Origin: Zhengitettix transpicula
Lineage: Eukaryota; Arthropoda; Insecta; Orthoptera; Tetrigidae
Length of the DNA stretch: 64,000 nucleotides
Assembly (NCBI GenBank): GCA_037074705.1
Contig: CM073593.1
Span: 107,200,238 to 107,264,237 of the forward strand
Direction: 5' to 3'
The notes below the pieces were generated by a model. The model was not told where the DNA came from, searched no databases, and was given only the letters and a program-made list of their open reading frames with translations. Of the stretch, positions 1 to 15,357 are shown piece after piece; position 1 is the first letter of the stretch; each line of letters opens with the position of its first letter. Made by a program: the position numbers and the translations under genes.

Positions 1-150
1 CAGGTGGTATATCAAGTTTTACAAAATGTTGATATAGTTCCCTGGAACTTCTGTCGCCGAAGCATATTGTAAAACTTCATCTACCTGAAGAGGTCGCAAA
101 TTAGCGACGAAACGTCATATTTTTTTTCAATTATAAATGCCTTTAAAAGG
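1..150 (+). repeat. Dispersed repeat tail with hammerhead-like motif
   Basis: The segment at about 70-135 recurs in inverted orientation at 53940-54010. Both copies read CTGAAGA, then a short stem closed by an AAATTA or AAATA loop (GGTCGC pairing with GCGAC), then GAAACGT and a T-rich run. Known: such stems with a GAAA box occur in hammerhead ribozymes of Penelope-like elements. The element class is inferred; the repetition is seen directly. Confidence 0.5.
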
Positions 151-1671
151 CTGTGTTATTTTTGTTTCCTCTTCTCAAGAGTGTCGTGGTTGACTTTTCC
201 CTTTAAAACCTCGAGCAACCATCAGGAAAGTTCCCAGGCTCTCCAAATATCCTCGTGGGATATTTGCTGAGTGGGAGCAGGATGTTGCACGCCGGTCGTG
301 GCTTTAATTTCCTCATTACCTCACCTTATTTGTTGATAAGTAACCTGGAACTCTGCAGTATATCAAACACAACCACAATTCAAACAAAACATTTCTCAAT
401 ATTCACTGTTGTTTTTTTTCCACTATCAATTTGGTTAAAACTAGATCTTGCCATCCATTTCAATATCTTGTAAAGTTTCATTAGTAGAAGAACAGGAAAA
501 TAAGAAACATGGAAATAATTCCAAACATTTGATTTCAATGGTTGTGAATAGAAATTAATATGTTCCTGTACCTGTCCCATGTTGTCAGCTTGATTCTTTT
601 CAAATTACATACATATTAAAATAAATAATTATTTACACATCAGGAGTTGAGGATTGTAAACAAGCCTTTTCCAATGCTTCACAAGGTGACATATTCCAAC
701 CATTTTATTCACAAATTAACAAACTAACCTGTCCATAACTTGCTAGAAAGATCAGGGAATTTAACAGTAAACCAGTCCATATTTTTCCTCATTATAAAAT
801 TACTGATGTCAAAGTCTTGGAATCAGTTTGACGGTTAGCCGTTACATTTAACGCAGTCAGATCCTTCTCTTACTTTTACACGATTGATATTGGTACGACT
901 GTTGTAACCCATTTTAGAATCGCAGGTTTCTGTTTATAAGGTAAAATGAGACACTGAGTTACCATGTCATTTTCTACAGACCTTCTGGAGAAGGAAACTT
1001 CTGTGAAAAGATTTTACAGTGTAATGATCCTGTAATTATGATCATGTATTATCAGATAACATATTAAATACTTTATCTATAGCAGATTATTGAAATTAAA
1101 ATTTTCACAGAACAGAATCAATATTTATTTATTTAATAAATTATGTTAAATGACAGGGCTTTTGTCCAATTTCACAAATAAAGTTTGCCAGTGAACATTT
1201 CTGCAGAGGCTGTTTTCAGAATTTACTTTAATTAAATTTAATAATGTAAAGGAAATTATATAAATAATATATAAAAGCTTATGTACATATTTTTACTATA
1301 TTTCTTTCTATGAGTAACACGCTCCATTAATATTTACTATAACTATCAATAAAATTGACTGTCTAGTTGCAGGATTGTTGGCAGTAAACTTTGATAACAT
1401 CTCTGTAACGTGGCTCATGGGTCAATCTGTTACATTATCAATCAAGTTAAAGATAAATTTTAGGTATTTAGAAATTTTTTCTGATTCTAGAGACAGAATT
1501 ATTAAAGGAGAACCATCAAAGTATAATTACAATTAATAAACATTAAGTTTACAAGTTTATATATGAGTAGAATTACTTTCCAAACACTCATTTAAAGAGT
1601 ATAAGGAGTGGCTGAGTAGAAATATGTTTGAAAAATCAAAAATTCACATCTGATTGAAAATTAATAATAAT
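151..1671. other. AT-rich stretch without a recognised gene
   Basis: No convincing coding sequence or repeat was recognised. The one coding-like piece is on the minus strand at 823-729. It is an open segment reading ...MRKNMDWFTVKFPDLSSKLW and ends at a possible donor (ACAG|GTTAGT). It has no recognised homolog and no clear acceptor, so I do not call it a gene. Confidence 0.5.
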
Positions 1672-1937
1672 AAAAATAGCCAAATACAGACTAAAGAAGT
1701 GATGGTATAAATACCACACAACAGTTCTGGGACCCTTGTTCCTTTCTTCAGGTGCAGGAAAAAACACAAGATCCTAGAGGGACACAACTGCACTAGTCAG
1801 TTCACAAAACTCAAAAGCCCAGTTGTGTCTCTCTATGCTCTTGCGTTTTTCTCCACCTGAAGAAATTAACAAGGATCCCAGAAGCGTTGTTGTGTGGTAT
1901 TTATACCATCACTTCTTCAGTCTGTATTTGGCTACCT
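1672..1937. repeat. R2 foldback element, full length
   Basis: Two inverted arms of about 117 bp (roughly 1677-1793 and 1816-1934) are nearly identical after reverse complementing. They are separated by about 24 bp. Outer ends read TAGCCAAATACAGAC, and the arms contain CCACACAAC, TTCTGGGA and a TCAGGTGC-like block. Related full or half copies occur at least nine more times in the window. It has no coding capacity, so it looks like a MITE or foldback-type non-autonomous element. Confidence 0.75.
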
Positions 1938-2129
1938 TTTATCAATAGAAATCTTATAAGTTCACTTTTGAATACAACTGTATAATGCCATCAGAATGTT
2001 TGATATTCCAGCACTTTGCACCCTACTTAACCTTCAGTAAATTATTCCTAGTTTTCTGACGTTGCCCAGATATGTCGAAAAGAAATTAATTTGACATTAA
2101 TATCTTGATATAAATCCATTTAACAGGCA

Positions 2130-2330
2130 GAGACCTCACTTTCCTTTGTTGAACATTTCAACCAGATAACGATAATGGTGCTTCCCTCCCTTGTCTTGTG
2201 GAGTTAAACTTGGACACTTAAAAATTCTAGAACGACACCATCAAATTCGAGACCCCTATAATGTTCTATTCAACGCTAATGATGGCCGTTTAGGAATGTT
2301 TCTGAAACAAGCAAAGTGAAGTTGACCATT
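2130..2330 (+). repeat. R4 repeat fragment
   Basis: Degenerate piece of the R4 family: a GTGCTTCCCTCCC block, then a ttgaaatt-like block, then a gaccccgaaaa-like block, then ggccgtttagaatgtttt. The same order is found in other copies such as 25965-26610 and 41090-41825. Confidence 0.45.
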
Positions 2331-2344
2331 CACAAAACTATAGT

Positions 2345-2715
2345 TCGACTGGTGGTTAAATATGGAGCGGAGACACGGATATTAAATAAATCCTAAGAAA
2401 AAAGGTTAATGTCATGGGAAAGAAAGGTATTGGACCAAATAAAACAGAACTGTGATGGTGCATTAGAACACATCAGGAGCTTACGGACCTGCAGGATGTA
2501 ATATCTGTGATAAAAACTGCTCGAGTGTGTTGGATAGGGACACATATATCGGATGGAGAATGCAAGAGAACCAAAGAACGTTCTGGAGGGTCATCCAGGT
2601 GGCAGAAGATACAGAGGTAGACCAAGAAAGCGTTGGAGGAGGGAGTCAGGAGATGGAGAGGTTTTGAAGAAGATAGTTGTGAAGACCAAGGTTCTACAAG
2701 GACAGTAGCGTCAAA
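2345..2715 (+). pseudogene. LINE-type reverse transcriptase C-terminal remnant
   Basis: Conceptual translation with frameshifts contains a tail such as HIYRMENAR, then VLEGHPGGRRYRG and RPRKRW, then an Arg/Glu-rich end. This RMxxxRxPKxxLxGxxxGxRxxGRPRxRW pattern is well known at the 3' end of non-LTR retrotransposon polyproteins. The rest of the element is missing and frames are broken, so it is a dead fragment. Another tail with the same logic lies at 35085-35300. Confidence 0.6.
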
Positions 2716-2729
2716 GAGTCAGTCAGTCA

Positions 2730-3220
2730 TGAATGTTTCTAAATTCCACCCGCACCCCTAGAGAAGGTGATCCCTTGCATGTTTGTTCCTGGATTGTAAG
2801 TAACACGTGGATAAAGTTTGGTAGAAACTACTCTACAGATTGTACGTGGCCATTTGTTTCATCGCTTGCACCCCAACTTCTAGAGGTTGAACTACGACTT
2901 AAATGTCAGCATTAAACTCATTGACTTCTATAACCCTGGTTGTTTGGCGTTATTTTTATGTAATCCCCCTACGCCTCTAGTGGTGCTGCCTTCCCATGCT
3001 GTACGAGGGTTGAAGTAACACACTAAAGACATCTGGGGAGAAACGGTCAATATCAACGACGCTGAAAAACTAATTATGTGACGCAAAGGAAGGTAGTATT
3101 AGGATGTGTTTTAAATTTCACTCCCTTCATTCACCCCTTGGGACTTTATTGACGACAACAACTGACGAAAGTTTCATCGCAATGGGATGAGTGGTTGAGC
3201 ACAGACAGTCATTGTTACAT
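2730..3220 (+). repeat. R4 repeat copy
   Basis: Contains the R4 hallmarks in order: a C-rich block, GTTCCTGGATTGTAAGTAAC, a TTGGTAGAAA block, aaatgtcagcattaaactca, a second C-rich block before a gttgaa block, and a terminal GTTTCATCGCAAT followed by a gagtggtt-type end. The order matches 15940-16400 and 41090-41825. Confidence 0.6.
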
Positions 3221-3260
3221 ATATATGACTGAAGGTTTTATTACAAGGCGCTGCACTCAC

Positions 3261-3543
3261 CGTGGTCGTTGGCAGGCCTCACCACGCACTGGTACTGTGA
3301 CGTATTCTGCAATCACCAACATTACATTTTATATCACTAAATACTCTGTACCTTCATATTAGTATTAGTATCTCTGGTTGCGATAAACAATGAAACACAC
3401 ATTCGTGTAATGGAGTAAATGCCACTTTACTTACTGTTATTAAAATGTTGGGGTCGATGATTTGAAGCGCAGCGTTTGAGACCAGCAAACTCACGACCGT
3501 CATCTTCAACGTCCATGGCGGACCAGGCCTCAGGTTCATCGCT
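3261..3543 (-). CDS. Two possible short coding exons, unidentified
   Basis: Two segments on the minus strand have good splice signals. Exon i (3543-3435) follows a pyrimidine-rich TTCTTTCAG and ends at AACA|GTAAGT. Exon ii (3306-3261) follows GATTGCAG and ends at CACG|GTGAGT. Joined, two frames stay open. One starts at the ATG at 3539, gives a 35-residue piece with a hydrophobic MTVVSLLVSNAAL run, and continues into NTSQYQCVVRPANDHG. The other gives an acidic piece (SDEPEAWSAMDVEDDG) continuing into YVTVPVRGEACQRPR. The YxC in the first frame could fit an immunoglobulin-type domain, but this is weak. I do not recognise the gene, and chance splice-like sequence is possible. Confidence 0.22.
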
Positions 3544-3579
3544 CTGAAAGAAGACGGTCATCACAAACCTTTAAAGTAC

Positions 3580-4974
3580 CAGTGTAGCGGTGAATGACAA
3601 CGACCGGGCCCAGTTTAGCATGTGGCAACGTCGCACTTGCCTGCAATGCGCCAACCGCCTTTCCTTGCTGACGCGCGCTATAGCTACGGCTGTTTTGTGT
3701 GCAATAATTTCATTTCCAGATTGAGGCATTAGATGCCGTGTAAAACCGTTAATGATGTATATATATATATATGTTTGAATTGGAAGTTCAACAACGACAA
3801 TCGTGATGAAGGTGTGGCGGGTTGACGAACTGCTTTCTCCGTGACAGGAGAAAGTCCAGACGCTCCTGGAATAGCGTCCAAACATGAGACCAGTGCAAGA
3901 ATAAGGCGTCCGCGAGCAAAAGGTCTGGTATTTTTCTGTTCCAGCTTGTATCTGCTGTGGCCTTTGGTGAAAAACCAAGTTTTCCAATCCCAAAGACCTC
4001 GAGAAAAGATTCTGTGGTCTAAAATTTGGTACCGCTTTTCAGTTTTTCCCTTAGTGAAACTAAACTACAGAGGATAACATTCTGCATGTGATGGCGGACA
4101 AAGTGCACTTAGGAGTATTGCCAATATTGCAAGTAAATGCAGGCGGACTGATTGGGCCCGCAGCGTCGCGGCACTTGACCAGGGATGTGAAGCGCTCAGC
4201 GGAAACCCACAACATGAACGTTTTAATTTTTCACTGTTGAATAAAGCCTCCGCCCTTCCATCAAGGGCACGCATTCCACAGTCATCGACGGCCTTCAGCT
4301 TCCTCACAGCGACGAATTACCTTCCGCAAGAACGCCGTCTAATGCGTACGTCAATGTCAGACACTTTGTAAGAGGGACGCAGTGCTGCCACCTGTTGACT
4401 TAGGTAGTTGTTACTGCAGTGGGTTGCAGAAGAAGAATATTTGAGGGATCGCGCCAAATTTAATTTCTTTTACACGACCAACTTATTTAAGGAGGAGACG
4501 TTACTCGTTTATAAAGTCGCTCCTGAACTCAACACATCAGCCTAGACAAACCAGTTTTGCACGCAGTTGTCTTTTTAACCTTGCAGACTTGAGTGTTGCA
4601 AGTTACGGACCATGAGGAGTTGCCTATTACTCACTGCATCTCTCATGTGTGACTGTGGTCACTTTAAATTTAATATTAAAATGGTGCCAAATTACACGTA
4701 CAGCTCTCCAAACCAATTACCGTATTTCCCCCGTTAGTCGCCAATCCTACACACAGTCACTTGTGTATGTGTGTGACAAGGCGTTGACAAATGTAACGTG
4801 TTTCTGATCCACGCGCGCACTCACCATGTGTGTGTGATCCTCCGCGAGCGCTGCGACCAACGCAGTTCCCCCACCAAGACGCGCCTGAGGGGGGATCGCC
4901 GCTATCACACTTACCCTAATTATGCACGTGACAACCAGCTGACGAATTATTATCATTGCGCCTCGTGCGCAAGT
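3580..4974. other. No gene recognised; partial R6 repeat
   Basis: A degenerate R6 fragment is visible at about 3890-4110 (accaagtt, aaattttg, a ttcagttttt-like block and cattctgcatgtgatgg), shared with 4975-5345. A short (AT)n run lies at 3758-3771. The rest shows only short chance ORFs. Confidence 0.4.
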
Positions 4975-5345
4975 GCCTCAGTGCAATCAATCGGCACCAA
5001 AGCTCGGATATTTTCTTTTTGATCTCCAACTTGTAAACGTCGCGGTCATTAGCGAAAAACCAAGTTATCGAATACCAAATACCTAGGGGGAAACTTTCGG
5101 ACACCTGGAAACCGCGAAATTTTGCAACCTCGTTTTTCAGATTTTCGCTAATAGCACAAGCATGAAGCATTCTATTGAAAATAATGTTCAGTAACAAATT
5201 GTAAAGCATAAAATTCTGCATGTGACGAAGGAAGTGGGAGAAATCCTCCGTCAAATTTTCGACATTTTCTAAACGAATGCATTTTGTAACATTTCTGGTG
5301 CTGATGTCTGCAAAATGGCCGCCAGGAGACTCATTTCTCATGGAA
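4975..5345 (+). repeat. R6 dispersed repeat
   Basis: The stretch matches, in inverted orientation, 37505-37880. Shared blocks include gaaaaaccaagttatcgaat, tttttcagattttcgctaat, aattctgcatgtga, and a terminal tgatgtctgcaaaatggccg followed by ccaggagac. No open reading frame is shared between the copies. Element class unknown. Confidence 0.55.
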
Positions 5346-7477
5346 CAAAGGTTTTATAGAATATAACTCTCTTTCCAACGCATTATAAAAGTCCATTGAG
5401 CATGGTCGAAAACACACCAATATAGACTTATTATATTCTCAACATCCTAATGAGGAAGCTTCTGGTATTTGCAACCATTAAGATGATCTGTGAAATGTGT
5501 TGGCTACTGGGAAATCTGAGAGTCTGGGACTTTGATGACCAGAGGAAAGCCAAACGTCAAGAAAATTCCTTCTGTGCTGGAAATGGCTTTGTAGAGCTTA
5601 ATATAAATTACTCAGAGCAAAATTAATCAAATTTCTATCCGTGGATGTTGTCTCGTGAAGCTTTGACTCAGCCTGTAATACGATTTTTGGAACTATTTTA
5701 TTCCACCTTTTTTCACCTATATAAGGACTTCTGCACTCAAAAGGGGTTGAGTAAACTGTGGAGGTCTTCCCGAGGGATGTTTAGTACGTCAAATTTTGCC
5801 GTGGCAGGAATTGTGGCTAACAAATATTGTTCCGATATCAAACTCTGTGGAATGCAGGGCATAGGGTCTCAAGGTGGTGGTTAGAGTGGACGGAGTCCTT
5901 AGAAAATTTATTCATCTTTCAAGAAATGGTTTATTGTATTGCTTTCTCTAAGGTGTGTTTTTGTTATATTCTTTCTTTAACAAATGTTAGTGGCTCTAAT
6001 AAAGCCCTGGTCACTGAATTAAATACTACAGCTTCTATTTTAACAGCAGAATTATATATGGCCACAGAGATCTGTGCCAACACAGATATTGGAACTTCAC
6101 AATACCACTGAAGACACCTTTATCAGCAATATCTACATAAACATCTCGACAACAGTTCATCTTCTATGGATCTTGGCCCGTAAGGGAACCCGGGTGAAAG
6201 AATTGGCAGCAAAACATCTAGACTGAATGAGAACTGTGTAGTCGACTAGACGTCAGCGTGGCGAAACTTATTTTACCTGGCCAAAAAACCGAGTAACTTA
6301 GCATTCACCTCGGGAGCATGATCAATGATCAGGCAGTGAAGGCGTATACTTTTTTAACTCATAACTATCTATTTTTCAGCACCCCCCCAACCAACAAGTC
6401 TATTCTACAGAACTTGGCTCATGACAACCCATATCCTTCATACACAGTCTCACAACAAATTCCTCACCGACCTGAAGGATGGAGACTTGCTTACCTCCCA
6501 CCAGAAACTGAACAATCTTAAAAAGTTCCTGGCAGACACAAATCTACCGTCACTAACGACTATTATGTCAAAGTGACTATAAACAGTAATAATAATAAAA
6601 AGGCCCTGTGGCGATGGTTAGATAGGAAACTGAGACATCTGCCTGAATGGCCTTCATTGAGGTCAGAATAAAGTTGCTTAGTGTTCAAAAAATTTTCAAG
6701 CTCAGCCTTACCAAACTGTCATATAGCAAATATATCATTGATGAAGTGTAGGTAAAATTTAGGAATTTTGTTGGGTGCTAACGTGTTTACTGGACAGATG
6801 TTAGCAAGAGTGGAATTCTGTGAGGGAATTCTATATTAATCAGATCAATATCACTGAAGGAGAATTTTTATTCAGAGTTGTCCATTCCTTCATATCGTCA
6901 TTATTGAATCAGTTTAACCCACATAAAGAAAAATTAAATTTATCATCTTAATATAGACTGACAACATTAAAGGATATCGCCATTCTTCATCATTGAAGTC
7001 GTTCTTCATTCAAGTTTTCTGCACCATTGTCACATTGATATGATAAAATTAGGATTACACAAACATAATCATAGGTACGATTTTGTCCTTCCAAATAACT
7101 TCAGAGATAAAAGGAGGAGCGGATGGCGAGGAGGGTGAAATTTTGGTCTCCATGTAGGAGTTTTAAAATTTTACACATTCAATGCATAAAGCAAGACAGT
7201 AATAAATTTATCTCAATGTTGTTTGTTTGTATGAATATAATTGTTGTTGTTGTTGATGGTTTTAACAACTGTCACATTTAAGACTAGAAAAAATAACATT
7301 AGACATTCTACGTTGTTATATAATTTTTACATATTAACAGAGAGTAGATTAGCTATTTGAAATTATAAAACATATACAAATATCCACAAGAAATAAGATT
7401 ATTAAAATGGTTTCAATTATATGAAATCAAATACTGATACATAAGGCACATGAATTGTTTAGAAATAAAATCATAAG
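5346..7477. other. Intergenic DNA downstream of L2HGDH copy A
   Basis: Mostly AT-rich DNA without recognisable genes. One frame at 6360-6555 is open and coding-like (HNKFLTDLKDGDLLTSHQK and following) but has no start, no neighbours and no recognised family, so it is more likely transposon debris. No canonical AATAAA was found on the minus strand close to the copy A stop codon. Confidence 0.4.
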
Positions 7478-12329
<4,852 letters not shown>

Positions 12330-12689
12330 AACACATCAGCTGATTCCATGACAACGTGACAGAGGAGTGAGCGAGCGCCCGTCCGCTTATCAGCCAGGTG
12401 GAACAATCTGTACATTCACGCACTGTATTCGTAATATAATTTAATTAAAAATTTACTTTACGTAATATAATCAACAATAGAAGTTGGTAAAACATAGAAT
12501 AAGTTTTCCAAGTAATACGTCGGGTTAACATAATTTTAGGAAGCAAATTACGGGCACAGTTCTTACGGAAATTCCCCCAACGAAATCGAAAACATCATCC
12601 CTAAAACATATACTTACAATTTTTTTACGAAAATTATTTATTTTGTTACAAAATTAAAGTGCATTACTTAGTATAGTTATACAGCACTG
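12330..12689. other. Upstream region of L2HGDH copy A
   Basis: The first 90 bases are more GC-rich than the surroundings (gagcgagcgcccgtccgc) and presumably contain the copy A promoter. No TATA box is evident at a fixed distance. The remainder is AT-rich and featureless. Confidence 0.3.
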
Positions 12690-13000
12690 CATTGAGCCTC
12701 CATGCTTCTCCATTCTCAATCCTCTTTTCCCGTCTGTTCACCTTCATAATTCTCAAATCCTGTATTACACAGTCTACACTCCTCAATCTTGGTCTTCCTC
12801 GTCAAGTAGTCTCGCTTTGAGCCTTTGGGATTTTATAAATGTCTCTATATCTTCTCCCTTAATTTCATGATTACACCTTATTCTCCACACTCCATTACAG
12901 GTCCATAGATTCTTATCATTATTTTACGTCCAAATTTTCCTGGTGTATTGTAGTCATTGTCCAGGTTTCTGCACTGTATGTTATCACAGAAACCACCTAC
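12690..13000 (-). pseudogene. LINE-type reverse transcriptase 3' remnant
   Basis: The minus strand carries broken frames resembling FGRKIMIRIYGPV, then a long degenerate stretch, then RLRSVDCV-like residues. The 'RKI(L)RRIYGPV' signature followed by a Lys/Arg-rich end is typical of the C-terminal part of non-LTR retrotransposon ORF2. Stops and frameshifts make it inactive. Confidence 0.5.
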
Positions 13001-13560
13001 CTAGGACTCAAAACTCTCTTGGAAACCCCACATTAAACACCTCCTCTCTAAAATTAACCTTAAATTCAGAACTTTATATCCTCTCCTAAACAGAAAATCC
13101 CCACTCACACTCAGCACAAAACGCCTAGTATATCTCTCCATAATTCAACCCACCTGGTCTTACGCCTCATCCATATGGGGAGCAACAGCCAACACCTGTT
13201 CAGCCAAAATCCAAACCAAACAAAACATAATCCTTCACACCATGACTAACTCTCCCTGTTACCTCAGAAATTCCATAATCCACCACAACATTAAACTTCC
13301 CCAAGTCAAACAATAATCACCAAATCCGTAACCTCACTAATCAAAAGCACCTTCATCCATCCTAACACCACGATCCAGCAGTTCCATTGTAATCCTCCCC
13401 CACCCCCACACGCACATCACCTCAAGAGAAAACACCCTATCGACCTCATCCTTCCCTCAGAACACTCTGGCACCTCCTAACCCACCCCACCCACCCATTC
13501 CATCCATCCCATCAAATTCAACATCACCAGCAATCCCTCATGACTCAACAATGTATGCCC
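12990..13560 (+). pseudogene. Jockey-like LINE reverse transcriptase remnant
   Basis: The plus-strand translation contains YLGLKTLLETPH, then KFRTLYPLLNRKSPLTLSTK, then an IIQPTWSYASSIWGATA block, then KIQTKQNIILHTMTNSPCYL and RNSIIHHNIKLPQV. This order (LyPLlnrkSpLs, P-x-W-tYas-iWG-A, iQt-QN-iLR) is characteristic of the end of Jockey-clade reverse transcriptases. The frame later breaks. It is unusually C-rich and lies in the intergenic gap between the two L2HGDH copies. Confidence 0.65.
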
Positions 13561-14689
13561 CTCAAACACCCAAATTAAAATACAAGAAAAAATTTGCAAA
13601 ATTATGTTAATTGCTGGATTAACTTAAGTGCCAAGTTCCCAGGTTAATTATGTACTGAATTTCAATTGTATATACTCTAATACTTTATGTAACAACAAAT
13701 AATCATAAGATAAAAGTTTTGTCTAATAAATTTTTTTTAAAAAAAAACAGGTCCTTACTAATGTTTTGTGTATCAATATTTTAGATTTTCTGGTTAGCGA
13801 TTTTCTTTTAATTAATTTCAGGGTTGCAAAATATGCATAATTTCCTGCTTGAATCCTGTCCTTTATGGTCCTATCCAGGCTACCCTCATTATCTACTGTT
13901 TCCCAGGCATCTAAAATTATGTATGCCCTCAAAGACTTTGTCTAATTTCCAAGGCCTGCAGGTTACATTAGAAAATTAATTACCTTTTATCTTGAGATGT
14001 TGATGGCTTCTGATCAGGTTTTTTTTCTTCATATTTTTCAACAGATGTAACTTGTTTTTACAATAAAACATTGCTTTTGAATTTATTGTGAAATTCATAT
14101 TGGTTGCCAATTTTTATAATCAGCAAAGTTTTAACAGTCGAAATTTGCAGCCTACTTCCTTTTTTCGGTTGTCCAGACCAGACATTACTCGTAATAGAAA
14201 ACGTCCATTCTTCTTTGGCGATGTCCCAAGGTAAACAATCCTATGATAAACCTCTGAAGTCTTAATTTTAAAGTTTTAAGAATAAAGTTTTGTGATTTAT
14301 AAAGCTTTGCTGAGGTCCAGAAATACTTTGGTTACTACTTCCTTTTGGTCAATTGCCTTTTAGATTGGATTTCAGATGTTGAAAATTGCTTGGATACTTT
14401 ATAACTTCTGCCTGAAACCATTCTGAGAATTTGATAATATGTTATGTTTCTTGTCTCACTATTGATTGCATGTATACTGCTCCAGAATGCACAAATTTAA
14501 CTATGAAATATAGAAGAAAGTAAGGTTTTGGTTATGGTGCTGCAGAACTGGAGTAAACGCTTCAAACGGATGATGAATTAATTCTTGTAAGCATTGTGTA
14601 ATATGAAAATCAAAACAGTACATTAACTATATTGAGCAGAGTTTACGCCAGGATATTAAACTAGGATCCCAGTGGTCTCACAGGTGGAT
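13561..14689. other. Intergenic, nothing recognised
   Basis: AT-rich with poly(A/T) runs, for example at 13729-13748. Short chance ORFs only. Confidence 0.4.
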
Positions 14690-15060
14690 CATTCTTCGAC
14701 AGACTGGGGCGGGGGTGCCTCCTTCGCTCTCTGCTTTTGAACGAAGGTCCCCTCCATGCCGAGGTGAGAGATCAGTTTTGAGAGGTGTACGTTCCACGGT
14801 CGCAGACCTTGTGTATACATTAAGAGATGCTCGCTGGTTCTATTGCAACAGCTGCCTCCTAAACTGGTGAAGGCATGGAGAAGGGAATGCTGTGTCCCTA
14901 CAGCAAACTCTTCTCCCACTATCACAAAGGTGTGATACAAGGACCAAGTTATGTGGGTTTTTCTAGTTTGTCCTGCTTCACTTTTAGGCAAAAGCCAGGT
15001 TAAAATCCTTGAATGATAGTCTGGGGGCCCTAGTTAACCTGTTGCTACCTTCCTGCTAAC
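14690..15060 (-). repeat. R1 interspersed repeat, diverged copy
   Basis: Recognisable R1 blocks in inverted order: gcctcct...ctctc, gaggtgtac, cgcagacctt, cagctgcctcctaaactggt, cagcaaactcttctccc, cctgcttcacttttaggc, ccctagttaacc and gctaccttcct. More diverged than the other copies, so probably older. Confidence 0.6.
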
Positions 15061-15219
15061 ATTAATGAAAAAATGATATTAAACTTTGAAAATTGATAAA
15101 ATGCTATTTTGGTTGGTCACATTATTGAATGCTTGTAAGAAACAATAGACAAAACTGTCACGTAATAGGCCTACTTGATTCACTGATGACATTGTCATAA
15201 TATCAGAAGAGACAAAAAT

Positions 15220-15244
15220 TTTATTCCTAATGCTATAATTTATT
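15220..15244 (-). promoter_or_regulatory. Candidate poly(A) signals of L2HGDH copy B
   Basis: Two AATAAA hexamers on the minus strand (15225-15220 and 15244-15239) lie 114-138 nt past the copy B stop codon, a normal distance for a short 3' UTR. By motif only. Confidence 0.4.
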
Positions 15245-15357
15245 CAGTGTGACCATACATATTATACATTACAGAAACTTAAATTTCAACTTTAATATGT
15301 CTATTGAAATAATAACATTTAATTATTTTGAATGTGCGGGTACAACTTGTACTGGTT

